64,000 nt of DNA from Pyrenophora tritici-repentis (GCF_003171515.1 NC_089390.1:8188274-8252273), one strand, 5' to 3'. Shown: positions 49,469 through 62,515, counted from the first letter of the stretch. Numbers and translations: made by a program. Notes: generated by a model from the letters alone, not told the origin.

Positions 49469-49786
49469 TCTGCGTCGTCACTGACCTAAAAGAAAAACAG
49501 AGGGCTGCTGGAACAGTAAAATTTAACAAGTGTTCTATCTTTCCATTGCATGACGTGCTGGCAGCGGCACTTTCTTACTAGTGACCCGGAGTTAAGCTTA
49601 TCGATGCCATATATCACTCATATCTCTGCATAATCATGTGCTAGCCTCAGCTTAAGTCCACGCCGCTTCTAGTGCCCACGCTACCCAAACCTCCTCGCTG
49701 CCGGGACCAAAGACGGTACACGTACTCTTCGCCAGCCCACATGCTCGCCTAGGACTCCAGGGCACATGCTGGGACTGGCATTCCGC
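49469..49786. other. Convergent 3' intergenic region
   Basis: 318 bp between the phosphatase and the Hel2-like gene. No feature beyond AAGCTTATCGATG near 49594. Confidence 0.4.
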
Positions 49787-52217
49787 CTAACCCCACTGGA
49801 AGATTGTCTGCTTCTTGCCCTTGTTGCCCTTCTTCTTTCCTGCTGCGCTGCCATCTTCTAGCACGGGTGTTGTTGTTCCACTATTCGCACCGGACGAAGA
49901 TGCCCAAGCGTTTCCTACTGGGGTGTTACGCCCACTGTTATCTCGCCGTAATCCACTGCCAGTGTACCCCGGACTGAAGATGGTACTGGTGGGTTTAGCT
50001 GCTGCAGGGAGTGCGGGAAAGGCGTCTGCCGCGGGTGCCTTGCTATTCACATGACCATTTGTTGACGAAGCAACACGGGACGGCATGGGCGAAGGACGGG
50101 AACTCGTTGCAGTGGAAGAAGACGAGGCCCATGGCGTTTGGCCTGGTTTGGCTCCAACACGACCTGACGGCGCTGGTAGAGCCGGGAACGGATTGCTCGA
50201 CGATGAAGAAGACCAGCTTGCTTGTTGGTTGGCGGTGGAACGCGACGACTGTGCTGTTGAGCTCTTCAACTTCAGAACGCGCGAGCCACCTCGAGCTGTG
50301 GAAGCACCGTTCAAAGCCTGCTCTGTTGCTGTGCCTGGCAAGGATGGGTAGTCTTCGTTAATAGCCTTCCAATCATTCCATGCTTTCAAGAGACCTTCTC
50401 GCTTGGCTGCTGACTCAAAAATGTCTGCTAATTCCTTAATCAGCTTGCCCATGTCTTTTGAGTTTGCATCAAACAAAGCGAAAAAGCCCTCAATGAGCTG
50501 CGCGGCCGACATCGTCGAGGTACGATACGCTGATATTGAAGCCCTGAACTCCTGGAGCTTAATTTCACTACCTCGAGCCATGTTTGTGGCACGCTCAGTG
50601 ACGGCATTGTGACGCAAAAGGCGAGCCTGATCCTGAGGAGTCTGTGGAGCGGCGCTCACTGGCTGTGTGTTCATGCTGAGTTGGTTCATGCCATTGGTGA
50701 TATTCGCAGCCGCTGGTGCTGGGCGAGAGGCAGTCACAGTAGCGGGCTGAGCGGCGCTTGGTTGAGGCCTGGCGGCGAAGGCTTCGCCCGGTGTAGGAGT
50801 AGAGAGCTGACCCCCGAAAGTTCTTCCAGTCACCGAGTGAGTGTTCTGAGCTTCCATCTGCCGCTGATAGGCAAGTTCAGCCCTGCTCATAGGTTGTGCG
50901 GAAGAGGGAGGTAACGGATCTGCATTAGGATCCCGTCCCCTTCCACCACTTCTACCGCCCTCGCGCCTTCGATCATTTTGCTCAGTCCGTCGGTTGCCCC
51001 GGCCTCCTTGATCGTGTGGCGCCCTAATCTGAAAGCCAGATATGTCCACTCTTCGGGCATCTCGTATTGCCTCCTTGGACAAACCGTTGGGGTGCACTTC
51101 CAGCTGGTGTGCCTTGAGGTCCATCTCTGAATCGAACACGACAAATTTCTTCTCCAAACACTCTCGATCTGGGCAAAGGAAGTGGTCTTTCCGGAAATGC
51201 ACCTCTAGAGAATCATAGTTGACAAAGTACTGCTGCTTCCTGCTCCCCCCTTCCCGACGATCGCAAATATGGCAACGTTCGTGCTTGTCCCTACAGTGCG
51301 TATACAGCTCATCGTCTCCGTAAAAACGCTCTCGACAAAAGCCACACTCAGGATGTCCCTTGAAGCCGCTCTGGTCTATCGCGCCGGGGTTGTCGTCGCC
51401 AAACTTCTGGTGCTTCCGTAGCTCTGGGTGTGTGAATAGCTCGTGCTCGTGGGTGAAGACTTTCTTGTTTCGCGTACAAAGGTCACTACATTGTTTAAGT
51501 AGAGGAAACGCTGGCGAGAGGCGGGACAGGTGCTACTTACCACATCATCTTGTTATGTGCTGTCTTGGTGTGGCGATGCAGGTCCGGCCAGCCCAGACAG
51601 GCGACGTCGCATTCGCCATCGGGGCAGTTGTATTGTAGTAATAAGCGCGTATCCTCGAAGACACCCGAATTCTCAAAGTGTATACCTAGTGTATCGTCTG
51701 ATTTGAAGAAGTCGGCGGTTGAGAAGTCGTCGTACTTCTTGTCGGCCTCATCGGTGAGGATTACGTGATCCGACTCTGTCCTACAATGCGCACAGGCTTT
51801 TGTCTTGTACAAGGCACGCATGCGTATAGAGCAAATGTGACATGTCCGGTGATTGCACGGAGCAATGGCTGTGTGCTGAACGGGCGAGGCGCAAATAAAG
51901 CAGACCTCGGCATCGTCATCTTCATGATCCGATTGTTGAAGGGTCGGTTTAGCAAGCGTTGGCCCGCCTAGTCCATTATCTTCTGGCGTCACAGCAGGGG
52001 CTTTGTCCTTCTCTTGGGCAGGTCCACCACGCCCATGGCCATGCCCACGCCCGCGCCCACGGGAGCCACCTCGTCCGCGGCCTCTCGATCCTACGCCTTC
52101 ATGACTGCTTTCAGGACCATTATGCGCACCCCGCCCGCGCCCACGCCCTCCTCCTCCTTCACGTCGTTGACCGCCTGTGGGCACCTGTGCAGTCTCTTGA
52201 GCGCCAGTCGAGGTCAT
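49787..52217 (-). CDS. HEL2: Hel2/ZNF598-type RING E3 ubiquitin ligase
   Basis: Ribosome-associated E3 that ubiquitinates uS10/uS3 on collided ribosomes and triggers quality control. Exons 51541-52217 and 49787-51485 give 791 aa. After a Gly/Arg-rich N-terminus (RGRGRGGSRGRGRGHGHGRG) the RING is CFICASPVQHTAIAPCNHRT then CSIRM...ACAHCR (about 106-146). Then C2H2-type fingers: CPDGECDVACLGWPDLHRH; CDLCTRN, restored by the intron; CGFCRERFYGDDELYTHCRD; CHICDRRE; CPDRECLEKKF. The C-terminal third is disordered, ending in GKKKGNKGKKQTIFQWG, the family's characteristic basic tail. Confidence 0.92.
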
Positions 52218-52567
52218 GGCGGGGTATAATTTGTTGCTGTTCAGAAAATGTACAAAAGAAGCTTGTCTATTAGCTGTGGCCGATTTGCAAAGAGTGGGCG
52301 GTGGAAAGGCGATATAGGCAGGCCAGCGAGGCCTCTTATTCACAGCAGCCGTTTTGGTGGTCCTTTCGGCCAAAGCTGGAGTGCTATGACGCCCGGCTTC
52401 CGCAAGGTAACTTGTGGCCAGTGCGCCCCTGCATGGCACGATACACCCTTGCAAAAGTGGCGCAATAGATGAGTCGAAATGATTATTCATTGCTCGACTG
52501 TCTGACCATGTCCTAGCATTATACACACGTATTACTGCCACTTTCGCTGCAGAGATTCCGACATATC
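52218..52567. promoter_or_regulatory. HEL2 promoter
   Basis: 350 bp between the HEL2 start and the MND1 stop. No element recognised. Confidence 0.35.
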
Positions 52568-53334
52568 TTAAACAAGCTCACGCAGGCTCTGCTCCTCCTC
52601 GTCGTACTCAGGGCCAAAAAGCCCCTTGAGCATGCTCAAGTAGTCCTCGCCGCCACCAACTTGCTGCTTGAACCAGCCCTGCATCATGAGTATCTGGTCA
52701 GTGAACTTCTCAGCTTCAAGGCGCGCTTGTTGTGTATCCGCTGTCTTCTTTTCCATCTCGACGGGATCTTGTTCGCTATAAGCGGCTAGCTCTGTGCGAA
52801 GCTTCTCGACTTCCTTTGCCAGATCCGAATGCTTGGTCATCAGTGTCTTGCGATCACCGCCTGTAAACGATGAGTAAGACGATCAGTATGGATATGGATA
52901 TACACACCCACTTCCATGAGCATCTCTTCGCCTTCAGCACGAGCCGCGTCTGCATCATCCACTTTTGCCTGGAGCTCGCTGACGGTAGCGTTGGCCTTGT
53001 TGTATTCGTCTTGGGCCTTTTCAATAGCAGTGTCCTTGGCTTTCTTCTCGTCGGCCGGAAAGCTCCAATACCAGTTGCCGCTGCCAATCTTCTCGACGCG
53101 GATCTTGTTGTCGTCGGAGAGAGCTTGCAAGTAGTCCTTGACTTGCATGCCGTTGATGGACGAGACTTGTGGTAGCGTCTTCTCCAGGTCTTTGATGCTG
53201 TGAGCCTGTGCCGTCTTGTGGAACCATGTGAGGATCGAGGCTGCCTTTTGTGGGTTGGGTTGGGTTTTGGGCGCCTGTGGGAACGTCAGTATGCGCCACC
53301 TCGGGAACTCGACTGCTGCATCTGAGCCTACCAT
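52568..53334 (-). CDS. MND1: Meiotic nuclear division protein 1 (Mnd1)
   Basis: Partner of Hop2; helps Dmc1/Rad51 strand invasion in meiosis. Exons 53332-53334, 52908-53274 and 52568-52860 give 220 aa. The first exon is ATG alone. The 57-nt first intron (GTAGGC to TACTGACGTTCCCACAG) is in frame, so unspliced RNA would read through with 19 extra residues; the spliced start MAPKTQPNPQKAASILTWFH fits the family. The winged-helix region includes DLEKTLPQVSSINGMQVKD and KIGSGNWYWSFPADEKK, the Mnd1 signature, followed by coiled coil (AQDEYNKANATVSELQAKVD). Its presence implies a meiotic gene set. Confidence 0.88.
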
Positions 53335-53557
53335 GACTGCTGCAATCCACTGGGAACGGTTGTCGAGGTAGTAAGTACTTGATTACTACGACCGATGATT
53401 GTATAGAAGAGGCTACGAAATCTTGGACTAGGCGACAGCTTGCAGGTGCCTTCCTTCCGAATTCTGACGCTAAGCCCACCACTGTCGTGCGAGGCAAGCA
53501 CGAGGAACCACCCAGATAGGATGTTTCCTGTCTGAAACCGCTCTACACATCCTTCAC

Positions 53558-54233
53558 TCAATCTTCCGAGTCATCTTGTGAAGTCACTCTAGACGAAGAC
53601 GATCCATCTTGCTCTTTCTCATTAGGCTTCTTACCATGACCCACACTCACATCCTTGACAACACGCATACCAGACGGAATGCTCCTGTTCTCTCGATGCG
53701 CATGCTGCTTCGAATGACGAGTCAAAACCCGCTTTTCATCCTTATCCGTCGCCTCTGTGAAGGCCAGATCCCCAGTTTCACCAAGCACACCTCGTGCCGT
53801 CTCCTCCATTAGAATACCAAGCGCAATGAGCGCCGTTTCGTCCATGGGTTTGCGCATCCCTTGCTTAGCCTGTCCAACCGTCTTGGCATATAGGCGGGAC
53901 ATGTGGACGTGCAGGGCGGCTGTGAGACGTGTGTCTGGGAGCTCTTGTCCTGGGGGAAGTCTCTCATGAGCAGAGTAGTAATCATACTCTTTGTACCGGA
54001 CTGGCGCATTTTTTCGCCTAAAGAGGATTTCATCGGCGCGCAGCCGTCTTCCAGAAGAATTGGCAGCTTTGCCGTTGCGAGTCACGTGCCCTGAGGATTA
54101 TTAGACCGTGTCTGGTATCTGGATTGATGCATGTAGCCGGCTTACCATAAATAGCATCATAGAGGTTGGCATGGCGCTTTCGTGGATTCGGGGGTTTGAC
54201 GGCACGCTTGTTTGCCTTTTTGCGAGGAGCCAT
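53558..54233 (-). CDS. Uncharacterised protein (possible Rrn10-like)
   Basis: Exons 54146-54233 and 53558-54090 give 206 aa; intron 54091-54145. The N-terminus is basic (MAPRKKANKRAVKPPNPRKR), then DAIYGHVTRNG. The central block EYDYYSAHERLPPGQELPDT then ALHVHMSRLY resembles the fungal Rrn10 (upstream activation factor of RNA polymerase I) pattern as I remember it, but I cannot verify this. The C-terminal third is charged and disordered (HRENRSIPSGMRVVKDV). Treat function as unknown unless a profile search agrees. Confidence 0.6.
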
Positions 54234-54448
54234 TGCAGGTGCTTCGTAGCGTCACTGCAATGTTGTTCGGAGAAGTCGATAGTCTTTGGCTGGTGTCTTA
54301 CGTAAGCTGAGGCTGCTGCCATTGAATGGTAAAACCCTGGTCCCTGCATACCATAGGTTGCAGTGGTATTCCCCAGGCACCGAACCGACGTCATAGCCTC
54401 TCACCTCGTCCAAGCCGATACGCAATGACACAAGACATGTAGTCTTCT

Positions 54449-55822
54449 ATGCACAACCACCACATACACGACCGTGCCTACGGCTTCATACCCCACCATG
54501 TCCTCCAACGTGCAATGGCCTCCTCCCTCATCTATGCGCTGCACCCTTCGTCCGCCGTAACCTTCAGCCAGCACCTTCCGCCGCCCTCGGATCCCTACAC
54601 GCGCGTCCCCGCACACGCATCCAGCGTGAAGGCGCTTACAATAGATAGATTCGAAGGCCGGTACTTACTTTCTGGCGGTGCCGACAGTTCGATACGAATC
54701 TGGGATCTTGAGGCTTCTATGACACAGACAGCCACTGGGGCGGCGCATCTAGCCTTGTCAGCGGCGGGCAAGGAGAAGGGAGGCAAAGGACTAGGTATTA
54801 CGCAGCTTGCGTTTTATCCCTTTGATTCCCTGGCTTTCCTGAGCTCGAGCTATGATCACACGGTTAAACTGTATTCGAGCGAAACGCTCGTCGCGTCGGC
54901 AGAGTTTGATCTCGATGCCGTCGTATACAATATTGCGCTCTCGCCGATTGCATCGCACCTTCTTGTTGCGTGCGCCACGCAGCATCCAAACGTACGACTT
55001 GTCGATCTAAGATCGGGCGCGACGACGCATAGTCTTGCAGGACATGTGGGCGCGGTGCTGGTCACTGCCTGGAGTCCTGTCCGTGACCACATTCTCGTTA
55101 GCGCAGGCGTGGATGGTAGTGTGCGCTTCTGGGACGTGCGGCGTAGTGTTGGAGAATTGGGCGCCTTAGATTTGGAAGACTCGGTTGGTGCTGGACTTAT
55201 TGGACACAAGACGTCTCCATCTGCTTCACATGCGAGCAAGTCGGTGCCTAAACAAGCGCATAGAGGCCCCGTCAACGGCCTCACATGGACACAGGATGGA
55301 AGACATGTAGTCAGCTGCGGTCATGATGCCCAAATCCGCGTCTGGGACACAAGCACGGGTGCGAATACGCTCGTGAAATTTGGACCCATGGTTAGGAACT
55401 CTGGACTTGCGTCCCGCATTCCCATTCTCGCTCCCACCCAGTACGTGCAGCCACATGCTGATGTTATGTTCTATCCAAATGGACATGAGATACTCGCCTA
55501 TCAAGTTTTTGACGGCAAATTGATCCGTCGACTTGGTCGCACAGATAATTACGCGTCGAATACGAACCCGCTAGTTCAGTCCAAAGATGCAATCACAAGT
55601 CTTGCCTGGCGACCGCACAATGTGGAAATGTACTCTGCGCATGCTGACGGTAATATTGTAGCGTGGACAGCGCGGACAGAGGAAGACGCCGAATTGGATG
55701 AAGAGGAAGAAATGGAGAGAGAAGAGAGCGAGGGGGACAGGAAGAGGAAGCGAGGCGTGCTAGAAGAGCTTTATCAGGGATTGACCAAGAGACCGATCAT
55801 GTTTGGAAATATGGAGGTGTAA
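54449..55822 (+). CDS. CSA/ERCC8-like WD40 protein (Rad28 family)
   Basis: WD40 substrate receptor for a Cul4-DDB1 ubiquitin ligase in transcription-coupled repair. Single exon, 457 aa. Seven-blade propeller repeats include RYLLSGGADSSIRIWDLE, SSYDHTVKLYSSE, VSAGVDGSVRFWDVR and VSCGHDAQIRVWDTSTGANT; the last with LVKFGP is the CSA hallmark. The start at 54449 retains RAYGFIPHHVLQRAMASSLI, which aligns to the short N-terminal helix of CSA; an ATG at 54515 would lose it. An acidic/basic C-terminal tail (EEEEMEREESEGDRKRKRG) precedes the end. Confidence 0.85.
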   Translation: MHNHHIHDRAYGFIPHHVLQRAMASSLIYALHPSSAVTFSQHLPPPSDPYTRVPAHASSVKALTIDRFEGRYLLSGGADSSIRIWDLEASMTQTATGAAHLALSAAGKEKGGKGLGITQLAFYPFDSLAFLSSSYDHTVKLYSSETLVASAEFDLDAVVYNIALSPIASHLLVACATQHPNVRLVDLRSGATTHSLAGHVGAVLVTAWSPVRDHILVSAGVDGSVRFWDVRRSVGELGALDLEDSVGAGLIGHKTSPSASHASKSVPKQAHRGPVNGLTWTQDGRHVVSCGHDAQIRVWDTSTGANTLVKFGPMVRNSGLASRIPILAPTQYVQPHADVMFYPNGHEILAYQVFDGKLIRRLGRTDNYASNTNPLVQSKDAITSLAWRPHNVEMYSAHADGNIVAWTARTEEDAELDEEEEMEREESEGDRKRKRGVLEELYQGLTKRPIMFGNMEV

Positions 55823-56303
55823 TGGTTCAACAGTCACCACACACACACGTAGGTGACATGAAATACTTGACAGTGTCTGGCGCATACAGTGATCTCTGTA
55901 CACTAGTATGTCAAGTATTCTATGACACCCAGGTGCGCACGCAAATCTACCCCAGACTTGGCAATTGCTCTAGCTTTCAAAATGATTAGCCAGGTGGAGA
56001 CGAGCATGGTCAATCTGGCACCTTCAATTGGGTCAGGATCCGGATTTCGAAGATGCGAGTAGGGTTGGTGGGAGTGCTGGGTGGGCGGAGGGTGGCGTTG
56101 GTGGTATGGCAGAGGGATGGGAGACGAGGGGTAGTGATGAAACGGAATGTTGGAGAAGAAGGCGCAGAGGCAAGCACAATCGGAACATTTGGATTGAGGA
56201 GAAGATCGATAAATATGGTATTGTTTGAGAAAACTCCAAAGAAACATCCATCAACTGTCGTTTGTCATGATGAATCACTTTTGAGCAGTGAGGAATATCA
56301 TCT
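55823..56303. other. Convergent 3' intergenic region holding a MITE copy
   Basis: About 480 bp between the WD40 gene and the gene ending at 56304; contains an (AC)n run and the element at 55847-55936. No gene. Confidence 0.55.
55847..55936 (+). mobile_element. MITE-like inverted-repeat element, copy C (90 bp)
   Basis: Left end CACGTAGGTGACATGAAATA, right end reverse complement CACCTGGGTGTCATAGAATA; the terminal repeats extend to ACTTGACA. Interior GTGTCTGGCG joins CAGTGATCTCTGTACACTAG directly, lacking about 24 bp (GGTAAGCACCTGATAGGCGT region) present in A and B. Same orientation as B. Confidence 0.78.
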
Positions 56304-57403
56304 TCACCAACCCGTTCTCGCAAATTGGAGATGATACCTCCATTCTGCATACTCACCTTCCCATGCAGCTTTGAATCCAGACATGGCCTCGTACTCGGCA
56401 GCCCCCATGATCGCAAGGCTGATAGCCTGTCCATAGAGAAGGTGTAAAGCAGTACTTGCACGTGCTAGGCTCCTGTTATTGCGGAAAGCAGCCAATGGAT
56501 TTTTTGACCAGCGAGTCTGAACATGGACAGTGACGCTTTGGAGACAAGAACAGCTTCCGATGGACTGTGCTGACTCTGCTGTAGCAGCCTTCCTCGTCAA
56601 GTCCTTTTGACGATTTAATCGACGGAATTGCAGCAGGGGTTCAATCCATTTCTCGCGCAGGGTGAATTTTGGCGCGCAGTCATGGATCTGTGCCCAGATG
56701 GTGAGGCTTTGTAAGTTTACGAGTTTCTTTGATGCTGCCTTGCATACGCGGTGCCTAGAAGCAGTGGTGTTGTTAGTGACCCGATAGCGGATTATACCAT
56801 GTTAGATGCATGTCCATTGTCTCTGATCCGGCAAACTCACCAACTCCGACCATGCTTGTCCTGCCAAATGACATTGTGGGTACTCTTGGGATGGCCATAT
56901 GTGTCGTAGTGAAGCTGCAATTTGGTAATGCAGCCGAGCCGCGTACTAGACACGACGTCGAAGAAGTTTGTCATGCGCTTGGGGGCGTCGAAGATGAAGA
57001 CTGTTGTGAGATACATGTATGTTACGGTTTCAGCATAGACTTGCTTGCAGACGAGACTGAGGGCGTAGAGGGAGCCGAGCCAGTTGGTCTGCAAGCCTTG
57101 GATGATGTTGTAGTTGCCCAGGCATCTGGTGAAGCGAATGACGGGTACAGTGTTGGAGGTGTCGGGTGCTGAAGAGATAGGAGTGGGAGCAATGAGCGCA
57201 GAGCATAGCTTTACCGTGAGAGGCTTCTTTTGCTGTTGGGGCTGGTGTGATTTGCGGGTTATCTCGCAGTGGTTCTCCGCCTCGAAGTAGTAATTGTAGA
57301 TTTGGTTCCTAATCTCTGCAGGCAGTGCGAGGAAGCCACGCAGCTTCTTTGGTGCGTACACGCCCCGTGTGTGGACAGGTGAAAAGAGACTGTCTCGTGC
57401 CAT
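56304..57403 (-). CDS. F-box-like/2EXR-type fungal protein, uncharacterised
   Basis: Exons 56841-57403 and 56304-56754 give 337 aa; intron 56755-56840. Start MARDSLFSPVHTRGVYAP. FLALPAEIRNQIYNYYF (about 25-41) is the short motif (LPxExRxxIY) seen at the head of many fungal F-box-like or 2EXR-domain proteins, followed by RFTRCLGNYNIIQGLQTNW and LSLVCKQVYAETVTYMYLTT, also family-typical. Later, CKAASKKLVNLQSLTIWAQI leads into a variable C-terminal half. Such genes are highly duplicated in ascomycetes and function is unknown. Confidence 0.75.
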
Positions 57404-57587
57404 TTTGACTTGAAGATGGGTCGACGGGTGTCGGCTGGGCAGCAGCAGGGATTGGGATGTGAAAAGAGCCAAGGACCTGATACCCCACACTAGCGCCTAA
57501 TTAGGTTAATCAGTACACCAGCAGACAGCAGACAAGTAGCAGCAACCCAATGCGCCATGGTCGCATGCATACCGCCTTGTCACCACC

Positions 57588-58623
<1,036 letters not shown>

Positions 58624-58806
58624 ATGGTGGCACAGCAAATGTAGTATATCTGTGTTGCATTGTCTATCTTGCAGCTCGAGGGCTGCTGATGATAAACTAG
58701 GAAAGCGTACGAGCCGTAATCCATCCATCCGTTCCGTCCCTAGTCGTTTTTGAAAGAAAGAAACGCTCCCTAACATGCTGTGTCTCATGTCTACCTTGGT
58801 CTAGAC

Positions 58807-60185
58807 TTAGTCGAGATCATCGTCCATGGTCCTCTGCTGCTGCTGCTTTCTCTGTCCACCTCTGCCGCCGAAGCGCGATGCCATGTCGGCCTTTTGGTCG
58901 GCCTTGTTTGCCTCATCCTCCTTTTCCTGCAAGAACCTCTGCTTTTCCTGTTGGATGACCTGGAGCACACCTTGTAGGCTGTTGCGCCACAAGTCTAACC
59001 TTGACGCTACCTCTCTCCATTGGTTGTCGCCAAAGACACGGTAGGTTGAGCGGTGGATGAGGAACGTCTGGTTGAGCTGACTGAGCTTGCCCTCGACAAG
59101 ACCGGCACGGATCACGTCAATGACCCACATCTCAACGTCCTCCGAGGGCACCTGGAGCGCCTTTGCAATCTTCTCATATGGCAGCGACCGTGTTTGACCG
59201 GCCGATGCAGCCATGGAAGCGAGGCTAAGGAGGCGCATCTTGCGGTTCAGTGCGTTTCCGTCGAGACCAGACTCTTCTACCCAGCCATCATGCTCGTCCT
59301 TGAAGTCGTTGAAGTCATCGAGTAGATCCGAGTTGAAAATCTCAAGGAGCTGGAAGTAGACGGGGTCAGAGTTGCGAAGGGCCTGAATCGAGTCGAGACC
59401 GGTAAGGTCCTGGAAGTCAAAGTGAGTTGGGTGAGTCAGGGCCGACTTGAGAGCGCGGAGGGAGAGCTCGCGAGCTTCTGGAGACGCGGCTTCCTCAGAG
59501 GGAAATGTGCGCAGAGCACGTAGCAGATATGTGTAGGCCTGCTCGTCCTCGCCTGCATCTGCTGCTACGTCGCTCACGGCAAGGTACAGCTTTCGGGCGT
59601 CTTCCTCGCCTGTCTCCCACGCAGCTAGCCAGCTATCCAGTTGCTTTAGTTGTGGTCGCAGCGTCTCGAAGTTGCTTGTGGCGCGAATGACACGGAGGAT
59701 GGCCAGGAGCACGTGATAGCGACTTTCACTGTTCGTCTGTGTCGTGTTGAAGATGGTGCTGAGAATGGAGAGGGCAAGGCCACCGCCGTTGTAGGGTGAG
59801 GATGAGATGGGCGCACTCAGGTTCTGGCACATCTTGGGGAGGAACATGGACACGTTCGGGGACTGATTTACGAGGTGGATGAGCAGGTTGTAGGCTGCAA
59901 TAAACTCTGCGCAATCGTGTTAGACAATCTTTCGTCTTTGCTTTCTGCCCGGTTCCAATTCCGCCTACCCTTCTCTGGTGCCTGGTTCAGTGCCTGGCCA
60001 CCCACGACGAGCTTCTTGAGCACCTCATCCTTTTTGTTCTCCTTGAGCAGCTCGGCACACTCGGCCTGCAGATTGGCGCTCTCATCGCCTTGGGATTTTT
60101 TGAGGCTGTCAATGTATTGTGCGAATTCGTCGGTAAGCTCCTCAAAGCTGCCCTCGATAAGCAGCGTCGTCTTGGCGCCCGGCAT
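58807..60185 (-). CDS. Translation initiation factor eIF3 subunit M
   Basis: PCI-domain subunit of eIF3, cytosolic. Exons 59969-60185 and 58807-59906 give 438 aa; intron 59907-59968. The N-terminus MPGAKTTLLIEGSFEELTDE fits fungal eIF3m. Helical repeats follow (AYNLLIHLVNQSPNVSMFLP, then YTYLLRALRTFP), and the PCI core includes SLPYEKIAKALQVPSEDVEM then GLVEGKLSQLNQTFLIHRST. The tail is disordered (RFGGRGGQRKQQQQRTMDDD). Convergent with URA6, 183 bp apart. Confidence 0.93.
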
Positions 60186-60831
60186 GGTGACTTGACTGTC
60201 GCTGCAAACTAGAATAGTGAATAGACGTGACGAGTTGTGTGGGCGGCGGACAGCGGGCGCAAGTGGGCGGGGCTGGCGAACGTCGACAATCGGAGGCGCT
60301 TTGGTGGCATGCCAAGATTGCCTTGGTGCGTGTTTGGATTTTGGCCTCTTTATCGATAAGGCCACACAGAGCCGCCTTACTGTAGTCGGTCCTCATTCTT
60401 CATTCAGTCTTCACTATGCCGGATACATGTGCTAATCTTGTTTGACCCTGAGCGACCAGCGATCGTGCACATACTATCAATCTCTCCTATCATACTGCTC
60501 TCCTGGCCGCATCCGAACATGGTATAACATGGCTGCACTCAACTGCTTGTCCAGTGCACTCATGTCGCCAGTCGCCATGTCCAAAGCATGACGCTTGCTT
60601 GAAACAACAAGAACGGCACCTAGTGAATCTACATACACCAACACAATGCGTGGCATGATAGCAATAGCGGCCCGAGATATGGTACCCTACCGGGAGGATA
60701 CAGCGGGTCTACTTCGTACGTACCCTTGGCCGTTCCACGAAAATTTTCTCGGTAGTATTCTCGGGCGGCGTTACATAAAGAGACGGATGGCCACTTAATC
60801 TTATCAGATTATCTCTCTACACATCACAGTC
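60186..60831. promoter_or_regulatory. Divergent promoter, eIF3m / MFSD1-like carrier
   Basis: 646 bp. TATCGATA at 60351-60358 lies 166 bp upstream of the eIF3m ATG within the 10-bp palindrome TTATCGATAA. No gene is supported. Confidence 0.45.
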
Positions 60832-62515
60832 ATGGCCGACCATGTCGTAACCGAGGTGAAGGGACAGGATTCTGGTGTGAAGCCGAGCAATGCGCAGGTG
60901 ATTGTTGCGAGTAGCGAAGCATCCACAGATGAAGGCAGGAATACGGGACAGCTATCGCTCGTGCCGCTACGCATGAAGCTCATCTCTATACTGCTCGTCA
61001 CTGCAGTAGGCTTCGGTTCTCATTGGAGCTCTGGCGTCACGGGGGCGATGAAGAGTACGTTGAAGAAGGTGAGCCCCCATCCTTGCATAGATTACCAAGC
61101 AAAACTGATAGTAACCGACGCAGCAACTGCACATTAACAATGCCGAATATGCGGTGCTGGAAGCGAGCGAAGACTTCATGAAGACGGCTTTAATACTCGT
61201 CAGCGGCCTTGTCACCGACAGAATCGGTGGTGCAAGTTAGTCGAATCACGCCATGGGACCACAATCTATTGCTTACCGATTTTTGATAGATGCCATGCTC
61301 TACGGTAACGCCATCTATAGCGTCGGCGCCATTTTCATCGCAGCAGCAACTACCGTCCGTTCGTACAAGTTCATGATTTTTGGTGTCGTTGTTCAAGCAT
61401 TTGGCGACATTGCAACGCAAGTCGCACAGTACAAGGTCTTTAGCTCCTGGTTTGCACCATCGAATGGCTTCGCCTCTACCTTAGGCTTCGAACTGGGCGT
61501 CGGCAAAATTGGATCGTTTGTTGGAAAAGCAACCGCAAACGTCATTGCAAAAAAGACAGGCGACTTTAGCTGGGTTTACTGGACAGCAGTCTTCATGAAC
61601 CTATTCACGAATATTGTGACCTTGATCTTCTGGTTCTTCACCAGGTGGTGCCAGAAAATTTACGGCGGAATGCAAGATCCCGCCACGGGCGAAAAGCTGA
61701 CGGAGAAGAACAAAAAGTTTGAGTTTGGAAAAATGTTACGACTCCCTTGGTCTTTTTGGGCCATTGTCGTCTTCTCACTTTTCCAAACAAGCACTGCTGT
61801 TGTGTACTCGCAGAATGCGACAGAGATGGCGGAACAGCGCTTCGACATTGATGCCATCACGGCCGGCTGGTATTCGGCAATGTCGCAGTACTTTGGATTC
61901 TTTCTGGTACCCTTGATTGGCATGTTTGTCGACCTTTTCGGCAACAGATTGACTCTTATGCTCATTTGTGGGCTAGGTATGCTGCTGTCCATGTGTTTGG
62001 CGGCATGGGGTCCTTCCATCGGTGGAACAGCTGCATCATTCGGTATTTATGCCGTCGCCTCCAGCTTCGGGCCAACGGTCATTATTGACAGTATTCGGAC
62101 GTCGATGCGGTACCAGGAAGTCTTTGGCTCGGGCTACGCGATCAAGATTGCTGTCAACAACAGCATGAGCATCATCATTCGTATTGTTACCGGAGTGGTA
62201 CAAGACCGTGACCACAACTCTTACAACAACGTTGTTGTTATTTACGTTGTGCTTGCAGCTGGTGCTGTGGTCATCGCAAGCGCCCTCTTTGCATGCAGCT
62301 TTTGGCACGTGGACGCACAGATGCTGCAGTGGACAAGGAAGCAAAGGTCGAACAATGGCAACATGATCAACGAGCGTAGAGAGGCATCTGAAATCGGCGA
62401 GGGTGGTGTGAAGAGCAGGAAGGTTGGGTTGGGCTTCTTCATCGCTTTGATAGTCCTCATTCTAGGCTCTTGGGTAGGGTACTTCTGGGGAATTGCAACG
62501 AGCAACAATAGCTGA
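60832..62515 (+). CDS. MFSD1-like MFS carrier
   Basis: Major facilitator resembling MFSD1, a lysosomal/vacuolar dipeptide exporter; fungal members are poorly studied. Exons 60832-61068, 61124-61235 and 61290-62515 give 524 aa. The hydrophilic N-terminus precedes TM1 at about 49-65 (MKLISILLVTAVGFGSHW), then TDRIGGANAMLYGNAIYSVG, GVVVQAFGDIATQVAQYKVF (TM4-5 region) and NRLTLMLICGLGMLLSMCLA. The C-terminus ends with another helix (LGFFIALIVLILGSWVGYFW). Substrate and location are inferred only from the relatives. Confidence 0.78.
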
